Shown: positions 1-7,486 of the stretch, in pieces | Layout of the letters: each line of letters begins with the position of its first letter | How positions within the stretch are numbered: position 1 is the first letter of the stretch | Assembly: GCA_023388715.1 (NCBI GenBank) | Contig: JAEWFT010000007.1 | Location: 1 to 18,001 of the forward strand | Reading direction: 5' to 3' | Length of the DNA: 18,001 nt | Origin: Pseudomonadota bacterium | Lineage (GTDB): Bacteria; Pseudomonadota; Gammaproteobacteria; Xanthomonadales; Xanthomonadaceae | Notes under the pieces: model-generated | Database searches by the model: none | Seen by the model: only the letters and a program-made list of their open reading frames with translations | Told to the model about the DNA's origin: nothing | Made by a program: the position numbers and the translations under genes

Positions 1-1147
1 CGTCCTGGGTGAAGCCGCGCACGCGCAGGATGCCGTGCAGCGCGCCGGAGGGCTCGTTGCGGTGGCAGGCGCCGAACTCGCCGTAGCGGATCGGCAGGTC
101 GCGGTAGCTGTGCAGGCCCTGGTTGAACACCTGCACGTGGCCCGGGCAGTTCATCGGCTTCAGCGCGTAGGTGCGCTTCTCCGACTCGGTGAAGAACATG
201 TTGTCCTGGTAGTTGTCCCAGTGGCCGGACTTCTTCCACAGCTCGACGTCGAGGATCTGCGGGCAGCGCACCTCGCCGTAGCCGGTGTCGCGGTAGACCT
301 TGCGCATGTACTGCTCGACCGTCTGCCAGATGCTCCATCCCTTGGGATGCCAGAACACCAGGCCGGGCGCCTCTTCCTGCAGGTGGAACAGGTCCTGCTG
401 CTTGCCGATCCGGCGGTGGTCGCGCTTCTCGGCTTCCTCCATCCGCTGGATGTAGGCCTTGAGCTGCTTCTCGTCCGCCCACGCGGTGCCGTAGATGCGC
501 TGCAGCTGCTCGTTCTTGGAATCGCCGCGCCAGTACGCGCCGGAGATGCGGGTGAGGCGGAACGCCTTGAGGAAGCGCGTGTTGGGCACGTGCGGGCCAC
601 GGCACATGTCCACGTAGTCCTGGTGGAAGTACAGGCCCATCGCCTGCACCTCGTCATCCATGTCCTCGATCAGGCGCAGCTTGTAGCCCTCGCCGCGGCG
701 CTGGAATTCCTCGATGACCTCCGCGCGCGGGGTCATCCGCTTGACCACGTCGTAGTCCTGCGCGATCAGCTCCTGCATGCGCTGCTGGATCGCCGCCATG
801 TCGTCCGGGGTGAAGGGACGCTCGGAGTGGATGTCGTAGTAGAAGCCCTCGTCGATCACCGGCCCGATCACCATCTGCGCGTCGGGATACAGCTGCTTGA
901 CCGCATGCCCGACCAGGTGCGCGCAGCTGTGGCGGATGATCTCCACGCCCTCCTGGTCCTTGGGGGTGATGATGCGCAGGCGCGCGTCGCGGTCGATGAG
1001 GTCGCTGGCGTCGACCAGCCGGCCGTCCACTTCGCCGGCCACGGTGGCCTTGGCCAGGCCCGCGCCGATCGACTGGGCGACCTGGATGACGGAAACGGGG
1101 GCCTCGAACTGGCGCTCGGAGCCGTCCGGGAGGGTGATGGTGATCAT
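1..1147 (-). CDS. thrS: Threonine--tRNA ligase (ThrRS), 3' part beyond the window
   Basis: Charges tRNA-Thr with threonine in the cytoplasm. The frame from the ATG at 1147 gives 382 residues and is open at the left edge, so the end of the catalytic domain and the anticodon-binding domain are missing. The N-terminus (MITITLPDGS) is a TGS domain. It is followed by the SAD editing region with HSCAHL (about residues 73-78), and CRGPHVPNTRF in the second half of the editing domain. The catalytic core then shows MNCPGH, whose Cys falls at residue 334, the numbering of the zinc-binding Cys in the E. coli enzyme. The start is set by the family N-terminus and a weak AGGTG ribosome site. In relatives thrS heads the thrS-infC-rpmI-rplT-pheST cluster; that part is outside the window. 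The leader carries a possible attenuator (separate entry). Confidence 0.97.
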   Translation of the reverse strand, partial: MITITLPDGSERQFEAPVSVIQVAQSIGAGLAKATVAGEVDGRLVDASDLIDRDARLRIITPKDQEGVEIIRHSCAHLVGHAVKQLYPDAQMVIGPVIDEGFYYDIHSERPFTPDDMAAIQQRMQELIAQDYDVVKRMTPRAEVIEEFQRRGEGYKLRLIEDMDDEVQAMGLYFHQDYVDMCRGPHVPNTRFLKAFRLTRISGAYWRGDSKNEQLQRIYGTAWADEKQLKAYIQRMEEAEKRDHRRIGKQQDLFHLQEEAPGLVFWHPKGWSIWQTVEQYMRKVYRDTGYGEVRCPQILDVELWKKSGHWDNYQDNMFFTESEKRTYALKPMNCPGHVQVFNQGLHSYRDLPIRYGEFGACHRNEPSGALHGILRVRGFTQD

Positions 1148-1174
1148 GGGGCACCTGCGAAACGTGGCGGCGGG

Positions 1175-1222
1175 AAACGAAGAAAGGCGCCGCAGCGCCT
1201 TCCGGTTGCCCACGTGGTGGGC
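1175..1222 (-). promoter_or_regulatory. Candidate transcription attenuator in the thrS leader
   Basis: Read on the minus strand, AAGGCGC (1201-1195), loop TGCG and GCGCCTT (1190-1184) form a perfect 7-bp stem. It is followed at once by the T-rich tract TCTTCGTTT (1183-1175), the form of an intrinsic terminator. It lies about 27 nt before the thrS start codon, where a terminator makes sense only as an attenuator. A second hairpin (GCCCAC, CAC, GTGGGC; 1222-1208) sits directly upstream. The upstream segment CAGCGCC (1290-1284) is perfectly complementary to GGCGCTG (1199-1193), which covers most of the terminator's 5' arm, so an antiterminator fold is possible. Attenuation of synthetase operons is known for E. 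coli pheST, but E. coli thrS is controlled at translation. The function here is inferred. Confidence 0.5.
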
Positions 1223-1241
1223 GCGAATGCGGCGGGGCGGC

Positions 1242-1268
1242 TCAGCACTGGAGGGGGGTAGTGCTCAT
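1242..1268 (-). CDS. Candidate thrS leader peptide, 8 residues (MSTTPLQC)
   Basis: A tiny ORF, ATG at 1268 to TGA at 1244-1242, lies 40 nt upstream of the terminator-like hairpin in the thrS leader. It holds two adjacent threonine codons (ACT ACC) directly after Met-Ser, as expected if ribosome stalling at Thr codons senses charged tRNA-Thr. No good Shine-Dalgarno sequence precedes it, and two Thr codons are few compared with classical leaders such as thrL. It could be a chance ORF. Confidence 0.3.
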   Translation of the reverse strand: MSTTPLQC

Positions 1269-1356
1269 GTCGCACGCTCGGCCGGCGCTGCCGCGGGCCA
1301 CCTTGCTCCGTTGTTTGCAGCCTACCTGGCCGCCGAATGGTCGTTCCAGAAAGCCG

Positions 1357-1380
1357 AACGGCCGGATTTCTCCAGCCGTC
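1357..1380 (-). terminator. GAAA-capped hairpin downstream of tRNA-Val
   Basis: Ten bases after the tRNA-Val CCA end, the minus strand reads GACGGCTGGA, loop GAAA, TCCGGCCGTT. This is a 10-bp stem, with G-T pairs at its base and inside, closed by a GNRA tetraloop. The downstream tract CGGCTTTC is only weakly T-rich. It is probably the 3' end or a processing and stability hairpin of the tRNA transcript. Some read-through into thrS is possible. Confidence 0.45.
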
Positions 1381-1389
1381 CGGGACATC

Positions 1390-1464
1390 TGGTGGGCGGT
1401 ACAGGGTTCGAACCTGTGACCCCTACCATGTCAAGGTAGTGCTCTACCGCTGAGCTAACCGCCC
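1390..1464 (-). tRNA. tRNA-Val, anticodon GAC
   Basis: A full cloverleaf with encoded CCA can be drawn on the minus strand. The acceptor pair is GGGCGGT/ACCGCCC, the D arm holds AGCTCAGCGGTAGAGC, and the anticodon stem is CTACC/GGTAG around the loop TTGACAT. The T arm is ACAGG TTCGAAC CTGT. The anticodon GAC (1432-1430) reads GUC and GUU valine codons. It lies between the BON-LysM gene and thrS on the same strand. Confidence 0.97.
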
Positions 1465-1477
1465 CGAAGGGACGCGC

Positions 1478-1507
1478 ATTCTACCGGACTTCCGCGCCCG
1501 TGCTCAA
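1478..1507 (-). promoter_or_regulatory. Sigma-70-type promoter of tRNA-Val
   Basis: On the minus strand, TTGAGC (1507-1502), an 18-base spacer and TAGAAT (1483-1478) match -35 and -10 boxes. A start about 7 bases further on would leave only a few leader bases before the mature tRNA 5' end at 1464. Confidence 0.6.
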
Positions 1508-1524
1508 TGGGCCGCCCAAACGCG

Positions 1525-1549
1525 AACGCCCCGCGCGTGGCGGGGCGTT
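1525..1549 (-). terminator. Intrinsic-type terminator after the BON-LysM gene
   Basis: The plus-strand sequence AACGCCCCG (1525-1533) and CGGGGCGTT (1541-1549) form a perfect 9-bp stem with a 7-base loop, 20 bases past the stop codon of the minus-strand gene. The tract after it (CGCGTTTGGG) is only weakly T-rich. It probably separates that gene from the tRNA-Val unit. Confidence 0.5.
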
Positions 1550-1569
1550 TGCGGTGTCCTGGCTGGGGA

Positions 1570-2103
1570 TCAGGACTGCGCCGGGATCCGCAGCACCTGG
1601 CCCGGGTAGATCTTGTCCGGGTCCTTCAGCATCGGCTTGTTGGCCTCGAAGATCTGCTGGTACTTGTTGGCATCGCCGTAGTGCTGCTTGGCGATCTTCG
1701 ACAGGGTGTCGCCGCTCTCCACGGTGTAGAAGGTCGAGCCGCTCTCGCCGCCCTGCGAGGCATGCGCCGCACTGGAACCGACGCCCGCGGCCGGGCTGGC
1801 CTCGGTGGTGGCCGAGCCGCCGCTGACGTTGGAGAAGCTCGGGGTCGAGCCGGTGACGGTCAGGCGGTCATCGACACGCTCGATGCCGTCGATGTTGCCG
1901 GCGATCAGCACCGCCTTCTCGCGCGCGGCGTGGTTGCCGACGCTGCCGGTCAGCACCGCGACGTTGCCGTTCACCTCGACGTCGATGTTCGAGTAGTCGC
2001 CGCCGTAGCTGCCCATGTGCGACTTGATCGCCGCCTCGCGCTTGGCCTCGCCCGGCTTGAAGATCTTCTCGCCAGCGTCCTTCATGAAATCGAAAATACC
2101 CAT
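1570..2103 (-). CDS. kbp: BON and LysM domain protein, Kbp/YgaU-like
   Basis: A 177-residue protein. After MGIFDFMKDAGEKIF comes a BON domain (about residues 25-85), with VEVNGNVAVLTGSV and the ERVDD stretch. A Ser/Ala/Gly-rich linker (about 88-120) follows. The C-terminal LysM domain starts near residue 122 with YTVESGDTLSKIA and ends with YPGQVLRIP. This is the layout of E. coli Kbp (YgaU), a cytoplasmic potassium-binding stress protein of about 149 aa; the extra length is in the linker. No signal peptide is seen, which fits a cytoplasmic protein. The start at 2103 is set by a strong AGGAG site 7 bases upstream and by the conserved MGIF/DF opening; the longer upstream frame is not needed. 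It follows uvrB after an 82-base gap and may have its own promoter, though none is clear. The potassium role is by homology only. Confidence 0.9.
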   Translation of the reverse strand: MGIFDFMKDAGEKIFKPGEAKREAAIKSHMGSYGGDYSNIDVEVNGNVAVLTGSVGNHAAREKAVLIAGNIDGIERVDDRLTVTGSTPSFSNVSGGSATTEASPAAGVGSSAAHASQGGESGSTFYTVESGDTLSKIAKQHYGDANKYQQIFEANKPMLKDPDKIYPGQVLRIPAQS

Positions 2104-2185
2104 GTGCTTCTCCTTTTGCGGGGGACTGCAGCAACCGAGCATGTCAGGGGCCGCGTGAGGATGGCATTAAGCCGCCAGCAGCGCG

Positions 2186-4228
2186 CTAGAGCGTGGCCTC
2201 GCGCAGTCGCCGGATCTGGTCGCGCACGCGGGCGGCGTCCTCGAACTCCAGGTCGCGGGCGTGCTGGTGCATCTTCTGGTCCAGCTCGCGCAGGCGCAGC
2301 TGCTGCTGGGCCGGAGTCATCCGCAGGTACTCCTGCTCCGGCTCGGCCACCCGGCGGGTCTTGCCGCGGCCCTTGAGCTCGCCCGGCTCGGGGCGCGCGC
2401 CTTCCATCACGTCCATCACCGCGCGCTGCACCGACTGCGGGGTGATCCCGTGCGCGGCGTTGTGTTCCACCTGCTTCTGCCGGCGGCGGTCGGTCTCGTC
2501 CAACGCCTGCCGCATGGAATTGGTGACGCGATCCGCGTACAGGATCGCCTTGCCGCGCAGGTTGCGGGCGGCGCGGCCAATGGTCTGGATCAGCGAGCCG
2601 GTGCTGCGCAGGAAGCCTTCCTTGTCGGCATCCAGGATCGCCACCAGCGAGACCTCCGGCATGTCCAGGCCCTCGCGCAGCAGGTTGATCCCGACCAGCA
2701 CGTCGAACATGCCCAGCCGCAGGTCGCGGATGATCTCGACCCGCTCCACCGTGTCCACGTCGCTGTGCAGGTAGCGCACCTTGATCCCGTGTTCCGACAG
2801 GTACTCGGTCAGGTTCTCGGCCATGCGCTTGGTCAGGGTGGTGATCAGCACGCGGTCGCCCATCGCGACGCGCTCGTTGATCTCGCCCAGCACGTCGTCG
2901 ACCTGGGTGGCCACCGGCCGGATCTCGACCTGCGGGTCGATCAGGCCGGTCGGGCGCACCACCAGTTCGACGATCTCGCCACCCGCCTCGCGTAGTTCGT
3001 ACGGCCCCGGCGTTGCCGACACAAACACGCTGCGCGGCGCGCGCACCTCCCACTCCTCGAAGCGCAGCGGGCGGTTGTCCAGCGCCGACGGCAGGCGGAA
3101 GCCGAACTCCACCAGTGTTTCCTTGCGCGCGCGGTCGCCCTTGTACATCGCGCCGATCTGCGGAATGGTCACGTGCGACTCGTCCACCACCAGCAGCGCG
3201 TCCGGTGGCAGATAGTCGAACAGGGTCGGCGGCGGCGCGCCGGGCGGGCGTCCGGTCAGGTGGCGGCTGTAGTTCTCGATGCCGTTGCAGTAGCCGACCT
3301 CGGCCATCATCTCCAGGTCGAACTGGGTCCGCTGGCTGAGCCGCTGCACTTCCACCAGCTTGTTGGCCGCGTATAGCTGCTCCTGGCGCTCGCGCAGTTC
3401 CAGCTTGATCGACTCCACCGCCGACAGCGTGCGCTCGCGCGGCGTGGCGTAATGGGTCTTCGGGTACACCGTGTAGCGCGGCAACTTGCGCAGGATCTCG
3501 CCGGTCAGCGGGTCGAACATCGCCAGCTGCTCGACCTCGCCGTCGAACAGCTCGATGCGCAGCGCCTCGAGGTCGGATTCGGCCGGGAACACGTCGATCG
3601 TCTCGCCGCGCACGCGGAAGGTGCCGCGGTCCAGCACCATCTCGTTGCGGCTGTACTGCAGCGTGGTGAGGTGCCGGATCAGCTCGCGCTGGTCGATGCG
3701 CTCACCGCGCGAGAGGATCAGCCGCATCGCGAGGTAATCCTCCGGCGCGCCGAGGCCGTAGATCGCCGACACCGACGCCACCACGATCGTGTCGCGGCGC
3801 GACAGCAGCGCCTTGGTCGCCGCCAGCCGCATCTGCTCGATGTGGTCGTTGATCGAGCTGTCCTTCTCGATGTAGGTGTCCGACGACGGCACGTACGCCT
3901 CGGGCTGGTAGTAGTCGTAATAACTGACGAAGTATTCGACCGAGTTGTGCGGGAAGAACGACCTGAACTCCCCGTACAGCTGCGCCGCCAGCGTCTTGTT
4001 GGGCGCCATCACCAGTGTGGGCTTCTGCACCCGCTGGATCATGTTGGCGATGGTGTAGGTCTTGCCCGAGCCGGTCACGCCCAGCAGCACCTGCTTGGAC
4101 AGCCCGGCCTCGAACCCCGCGACCAGCTTCTCGATCGCCTGCGGCTGGTCGCCGGCCGGCTGGTAGGGCGACACCAGCTGGAAGCGGTCGGAGGTGACGG
4201 CAAGGGACAGGTCGGACGGTTCGGTCAT
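2186..4228 (-). CDS. uvrB: UvrABC system protein B (excinuclease helicase subunit)
   Basis: The damage-verifying ATPase of nucleotide excision repair, which takes DNA from UvrA and recruits UvrC. The 680 residues match the family length (E. coli 673). Visible parts are Walker A GVTGSGKT (residues 50-57), the YYDYYQPEAYVP beta-hairpin used for strand clamping, and the Walker B DESH (349-352). The C-terminal helicase half includes QTIGRAARN. A UVR domain at the C-terminus (RELDQKMHQHARDLEFEDAA) binds UvrC. The start MTEPSD at 4228 was chosen because the protein aligns from FQLVSPYQPAGDQP onward; the longer frame to 4306 looks non-coding. No Shine-Dalgarno sequence and no clear LexA box precede it. 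The divergent neighbour is a pseudopilin gene. Confidence 0.97.
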   Translation of the reverse strand: MTEPSDLSLAVTSDRFQLVSPYQPAGDQPQAIEKLVAGFEAGLSKQVLLGVTGSGKTYTIANMIQRVQKPTLVMAPNKTLAAQLYGEFRSFFPHNSVEYFVSYYDYYQPEAYVPSSDTYIEKDSSINDHIEQMRLAATKALLSRRDTIVVASVSAIYGLGAPEDYLAMRLILSRGERIDQRELIRHLTTLQYSRNEMVLDRGTFRVRGETIDVFPAESDLEALRIELFDGEVEQLAMFDPLTGEILRKLPRYTVYPKTHYATPRERTLSAVESIKLELRERQEQLYAANKLVEVQRLSQRTQFDLEMMAEVGYCNGIENYSRHLTGRPPGAPPPTLFDYLPPDALLVVDESHVTIPQIGAMYKGDRARKETLVEFGFRLPSALDNRPLRFEEWEVRAPRSVFVSATPGPYELREAGGEIVELVVRPTGLIDPQVEIRPVATQVDDVLGEINERVAMGDRVLITTLTKRMAENLTEYLSEHGIKVRYLHSDVDTVERVEIIRDLRLGMFDVLVGINLLREGLDMPEVSLVAILDADKEGFLRSTGSLIQTIGRAARNLRGKAILYADRVTNSMRQALDETDRRRQKQVEHNAAHGITPQSVQRAVMDVMEGARPEPGELKGRGKTRRVAEPEQEYLRMTPAQQQLRLRELDQKMHQHARDLEFEDAARVRDQIRRLREATL

Positions 4229-4401
4229 CGGCGGCAGCGCACGGGGCGGAAGGCAGGCAACCGTCGAGTCTACGCCGGCGCCGTGGACGAACCGCGACGG
4301 ACGCATGGGCGTTTTTCCTACCCCGCCTTGCTAAGTGTCCCGATGCCTCGCGAAGGTGCGCCCGCCTAGCCTGCGTGCATGGTCCAACCCGGAGCAGCAG
4401 C

Positions 4402-4938
4402 ATGCAGCGCAACCGCGGCTTCACCCTGATCGAACTGACCGTCAGCCTGGCGGTGGCCGGCGTGCTTGCCGGCATCGCCGTCCCGGCCGCGCAGGACGCC
4501 GCCGAGGCCGCGCGCAGCGGCGCCGCCAAGGCCGCGCTGCACGAGGCGTGGCTGGCCTCGGTGGCCCACGCCGCCAACACCGGCAGCGAGGTCGTGCTGT
4601 GCCCGGGTGACGCCCATGGCTGCCGCAAGAGCATCGACTGGAGCGGCGGCTGGATCGCCTACGCCGACATCGACGGCAATCGCGTCCGCGGCGCGCACGA
4701 ACCGCTGGTGAAGCAAGCCGAGGCCCTGCCCGGCAAGGTCCACCTTCGCAGCACCGCCGGCCGTACCCGCATGGTCTTCCAGCCAAACGGCGGCAACGCC
4801 GGCAGCAACATCACCTGGACGCTGTGCGATGGGCGCGGTGCTCAGAAGGCGACCACCGTGGTGGTGTCGAACCAGGGGCGGCTGCGGAGCGGGACGCCGA
4901 CGCCGGAGGCGGCGGAGGCGTGCGTGCGGGCGATGTAG
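4402..4938 (+). CDS. fimT: GspH/FimT-family pseudopilin
   Basis: A 178-residue prepilin-like protein. The short leader MQRNRG ends in the prepilin peptidase site G|FTLIE (Phe +1, Glu +5). A hydrophobic helix ending near VAGVLAGIAVP follows, then a globular part with four cysteines. These are LCPGDAHGC, a late LC and the AC near the end, so disulfides in the periplasm are plausible. FimT/GspH proteins are minor pseudopilins that start or cap a type IV pilus or type II secretion pseudopilus. The start at 4402 has GGAG 7 bases upstream. The gene stands alone, divergent from uvrB across 173 bases that hold no promoter I can recognise, and is followed by tRNA-Asn. A second FimT-like gene lies at 9704-10297. 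The symbol is by family; fimU-type naming is equally possible. Confidence 0.85.
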   Translation: MQRNRGFTLIELTVSLAVAGVLAGIAVPAAQDAAEAARSGAAKAALHEAWLASVAHAANTGSEVVLCPGDAHGCRKSIDWSGGWIAYADIDGNRVRGAHEPLVKQAEALPGKVHLRSTAGRTRMVFQPNGGNAGSNITWTLCDGRGAQKATTVVVSNQGRLRSGTPTPEAAEACVRAM

Positions 4939-4959
4939 GCCAGAGGCGGGCAGAACCTG

Positions 4960-4988
4960 TTGCAACGCGGCAGCGGCGGCGGCACAAT
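4960..4988 (+). promoter_or_regulatory. Sigma-70-type promoter of tRNA-Asn
   Basis: TTGCAA (4960-4965), a 17-base spacer and CACAAT (4983-4988) fit -35 and -10 boxes. The mature tRNA begins 10 bases after the -10 box, consistent with a very short leader. The match is inferred from spacing and position only. Confidence 0.5.
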
Positions 4989-4997
4989 GTGCGCCCC

Positions 4998-5074
4998 GCC
5001 CGAATAGCTCAGCCGGTTAGAGCACTTGACTGTTAATCAGGGGGTCGTTGGTTCGAGTCCAACTTCGGGCGCCA
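4998..5074 (+). tRNA. tRNA-Asn, anticodon GTT
   Basis: A full cloverleaf with encoded CCA. The acceptor is GCCCGAA/TTCGGGC with discriminator G at 5071. The D arm holds AGCTCAGCCGGTTAGAGC, the anticodon loop CTGTTAA carries GTT, and the T arm is GTTGG TTCGAGT CCAAC. It sits between the lone fimT and the end of the pilin operon. Confidence 0.97.
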
Positions 5075-5086
5075 CGTTTTTAACGC

Positions 5087-5115
5087 AAAGGCCGCGAGCG
5101 ATCGCGGCCTTTTTT
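5087..5115 (+). terminator. Strong intrinsic terminator of tRNA-Asn
   Basis: AAAGGCCGCG (5087-5096), loop AGCGAT and CGCGGCCTTT (5103-5112) form a perfect 10-bp stem that runs into an unbroken T tract (5110-5115). It lies 12 bases after the tRNA. Confidence 0.88.
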
Positions 5116-5134
5116 GTTGTTGCGCACTCTTGCC

Positions 5135-5169
5135 AAACGCGATAGCGCCTCTTCAACAGCGCTATCGCG
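5135..5169 (-). terminator. Terminator hairpin of the minor pilin operon
   Basis: CGCGATAGCGC (5138-5148) and GCGCTATCGCG (5159-5169) are perfect 11-bp inverted repeats around a 10-base loop, starting 19 bases past the stop codon of the pilV-like gene. On the minus strand the stem is followed by only TTT, so termination may be partial. Its position at the operon's 3' end supports the call. The rest of 5075-5188 holds nothing else recognisable. Confidence 0.6.
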
Positions 5170-5188
5170 GCCCAGCCTTCCCTCCGCG

Positions 5189-7474
5189 TTACGGGCAATC
5201 CTTGAACACCACCCCGTCCAGAGTGCCGTTCTGCTTGAATGAGCAAGAATCAATCGGAGCGGGGGAACTGGGCTGCAGCAACGTAAAGGTCAAGGTTACA
5301 GTTTGATTGCTTGAGATGCCGGCGAAACTGATCTCGGTCGCCTCCGACCCAGCACCAGTGCTCGGATTGCCGACACGCCCGTCACGAATTGGATCGGAAA
5401 TCGTGCCCGTGGCCGTGGGCGTAGTCGCATTGCTGACTGCGTAATTCCGGCACCAGCGGATGGTGTTCTGGCCATTAGGCGAGTAGGTGCCGGTAAACGT
5501 AGTTCCATCAGGCTTCCTGCAGGAGACTTGCGTGCTCCCGCCGCGCTCATCCTCCTGGCGATTGTATGCGGCAACGGTGATTTTCACCTGCTGCGGCAGC
5601 GATGCGCCCACCACCTCGCATTTGTAGGGCGCGGGCCCCTGACAGTTGTTCTCACCCACGCCGGTGACGGACCAGCCGACTGCCGGGGAACGGTTGAAAG
5701 TCCCTAAGCCAGCCAGCACGACGTTGAAGCTGTCGCCCAGCGTTGCCCCACTACCCAGAACCTTGAACGACTGTGCATCGGTTGCCGCGAAGTTATCTTG
5801 CGGATCGATACCGCGGGCGCGTGCCGCGATTCCGGCATTCGACTTCGTCATCCGCACGTTAACGTCGCTGTCGGACCCGACCGTGGCACTTGCGAGAGCG
5901 TTTACCCGGCCACGATTGGGCGGGTCTTGGTCAAAGACCACGAAACCGTCAGTGTCCACGGAGAAGTTCGTCTCGACCGCCGGCGACCAGAAGCTGGCTT
6001 CGGTCGTGTTGATCGAGGTGAACGCGAGGAGGGGTAGCACGCACTCCATCTTGTTGCGATCCGACCCGTCAGGATTCTTGCACCCTCCAGTCGCCAATGC
6101 CTTGTCGATCTTCTGGCGCGCCAGCGGCTCAACCTTGTCCACATACAGGCCGCGCGAATGCAGGTAACGGGTATCCACGGGACTCGGCTTGTTGATCGAG
6201 ATACTGGCGGGCGCATTCAGGCCCTTCGTGTCAAAAATTGCCGGTGCATCGTCGGAGTTGGGTGTTGGGCCGTATGCCTTGGTCAAGTAATCAATCACGA
6301 ACGTTTCGTAATTAGTCACGGCCGCAGGAAGCGGGAGATACGACCTGGCATTGTTCTGCGTCTGCAGCAGGCCGAAATGCTTGGCGTCGAGATCCTGGGC
6401 CGTACGCCAGAACCCGTCGACGCGGATCATGCGGCACACCTCCATGTACTCTTCCCCCGCACCAGCAACCACCCAGTCCGCTCCGGAGACCCTGTAGTGG
6501 CTGTGGCTATCCGTCCGGTACGGATCGAACTTGACGTGCTCTGTAGACGCGGTGTCCTTGTGATCACGGCAACATTCGTCGCACAAGAGGTCTTGGGTGA
6601 CGCTTGCCCCTTTGGAGGGCACGGTGGTGCCGGCCGGCTGGTCAGACCCGGAGGGCTGGTAGATCACATACCTGCTACCGTCCCAGTAAGCCGGCCATTG
6701 CGCGCGCTCGAACTGCGCACCCGTTGGCCCCGCCCCTGACGCACACGTACACCCGACCACGGCGGTTTCAACGCGCCGCTGCTGCTTGACGATGTTGTCA
6801 TTCGCACTGCCTTGATACGTCAGCACCTCGTAGCTCGTGCGGATGACGTTGCCGCTGACGATCGTGGGCTTGGGATTCGTGGCCGCTGTATCGGAGCCAT
6901 CGCCGATGGCGATCGGGATCATGCCCGGCACTTCCGGATTCGCCGTGCGAACCACCGGCAACATGGGCTTCGGGCCCTCGGTGGCGGTACTGTAGGGAAG
7001 CGTGCTGATCGAGAGCGTTCGCGGAGAGAGAACGGAGGTCAACGACATGCTGCGCTGCTGACCCGTGGCGTCATTCCACGTCGCTGTGTAGACCAGTTGC
7101 TTATATTGCGCGCTCGTCGTTGCGCCGCCGCGGCCTGCACAAGCGCCATTTTGAGAAGGATCCGACACATTCGTGTAGGTGCATACAGACACTACCGAGA
7201 AACCCGTGGCACCGGGAACCGCGTATGCGGAGACGTCCGGTGTTCCACTGTCGATGGCATCAAAGCTGTCGTTGCGCTGCTGTTCTGCAATGGCCTCGAC
7301 CGCCGCTGCAATCTGCGAGCGCATCCGCGCATCCGCACTGTTTCTGGCCAACGCCCCTTGCAAGGCAGCCAGCGCCAGCAACCCCGTTGCGAGTACGATC
7401 ACCGCGATCATCGCCTCAAGCAACGAGAAACCGCGTTGCGATGTCACCTTCCCGCCCTTGAAGTATCTGCTCAT
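5189..7474 (-). CDS. Oversized PilV-like pseudopilin with a long C-terminal region (761 aa)
   Basis: The N-terminus is a textbook prepilin signal: leader to Gly15, cleavage G|FSLLE (Phe16, Glu20), then a hydrophobic helix through VIVLATGLLALAALQ typical of PilV. PilV proteins are usually 150-200 aa; this has 761, so about 600 residues follow the pilin part. I do not recognise that region. It contains 16 cysteines, including GCTC near residue 235 and the cluster LCDECC (about 297-302). The C-terminus resembles beta-rich secreted domains (Thr/Ser-rich, strand-like repeats) and ends with a Cys pair in DSCSF and KDCP. The annotated ATG at 7474 gives a 15-residue leader; a GTG at 7447 would give the more usual six-residue leader VTSQRG. 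It follows the pilX-like gene after 12 bases and is the last gene of its operon. A pilus-borne adhesin or tip protein is inferred. Base composition is lower in GC than the flanks. Confidence 0.8.
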   Translation of the reverse strand: MSRYFKGGKVTSQRGFSLLEAMIAVIVLATGLLALAALQGALARNSADARMRSQIAAAVEAIAEQQRNDSFDAIDSGTPDVSAYAVPGATGFSVVSVCTYTNVSDPSQNGACAGRGGATTSAQYKQLVYTATWNDATGQQRSMSLTSVLSPRTLSISTLPYSTATEGPKPMLPVVRTANPEVPGMIPIAIGDGSDTAATNPKPTIVSGNVIRTSYEVLTYQGSANDNIVKQQRRVETAVVGCTCASGAGPTGAQFERAQWPAYWDGSRYVIYQPSGSDQPAGTTVPSKGASVTQDLLCDECCRDHKDTASTEHVKFDPYRTDSHSHYRVSGADWVVAGAGEEYMEVCRMIRVDGFWRTAQDLDAKHFGLLQTQNNARSYLPLPAAVTNYETFVIDYLTKAYGPTPNSDDAPAIFDTKGLNAPASISINKPSPVDTRYLHSRGLYVDKVEPLARQKIDKALATGGCKNPDGSDRNKMECVLPLLAFTSINTTEASFWSPAVETNFSVDTDGFVVFDQDPPNRGRVNALASATVGSDSDVNVRMTKSNAGIAARARGIDPQDNFAATDAQSFKVLGSGATLGDSFNVVLAGLGTFNRSPAVGWSVTGVGENNCQGPAPYKCEVVGASLPQQVKITVAAYNRQEDERGGSTQVSCRKPDGTTFTGTYSPNGQNTIRWCRNYAVSNATTPTATGTISDPIRDGRVGNPSTGAGSEATEISFAGISSNQTVTLTFTLLQPSSPAPIDSCSFKQNGTLDGVVFKDCP

Positions 7475-7486
7475 TTCAATGTCCGC

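Noticed and set aside
35..1261. A 408-codon plus-strand open frame over thrS
   Set aside because: The minus strand encodes an unmistakable threonyl-tRNA synthetase; the plus frame is a low-complexity shadow.
897..1439. A plus-strand open frame ending in GGTGFEPVTP
   Set aside because: The FEPVTP tail comes from translating the antisense of the tRNA-Val gene, a known annotation artefact. The same applies to the EVGLEPTTP end of the minus-strand frame at 5037-5246 over tRNA-Asn.
2082..3053. Second coding frame inside uvrB
   Set aside because: An Arg/Gly/Pro-rich shadow of the uvrB frame with no recognisable motif.
4229..4401. A LexA/SOS box between uvrB and fimT
   Set aside because: No palindrome of the known LexA types was found in the gap, so SOS control of uvrB here is not supported.
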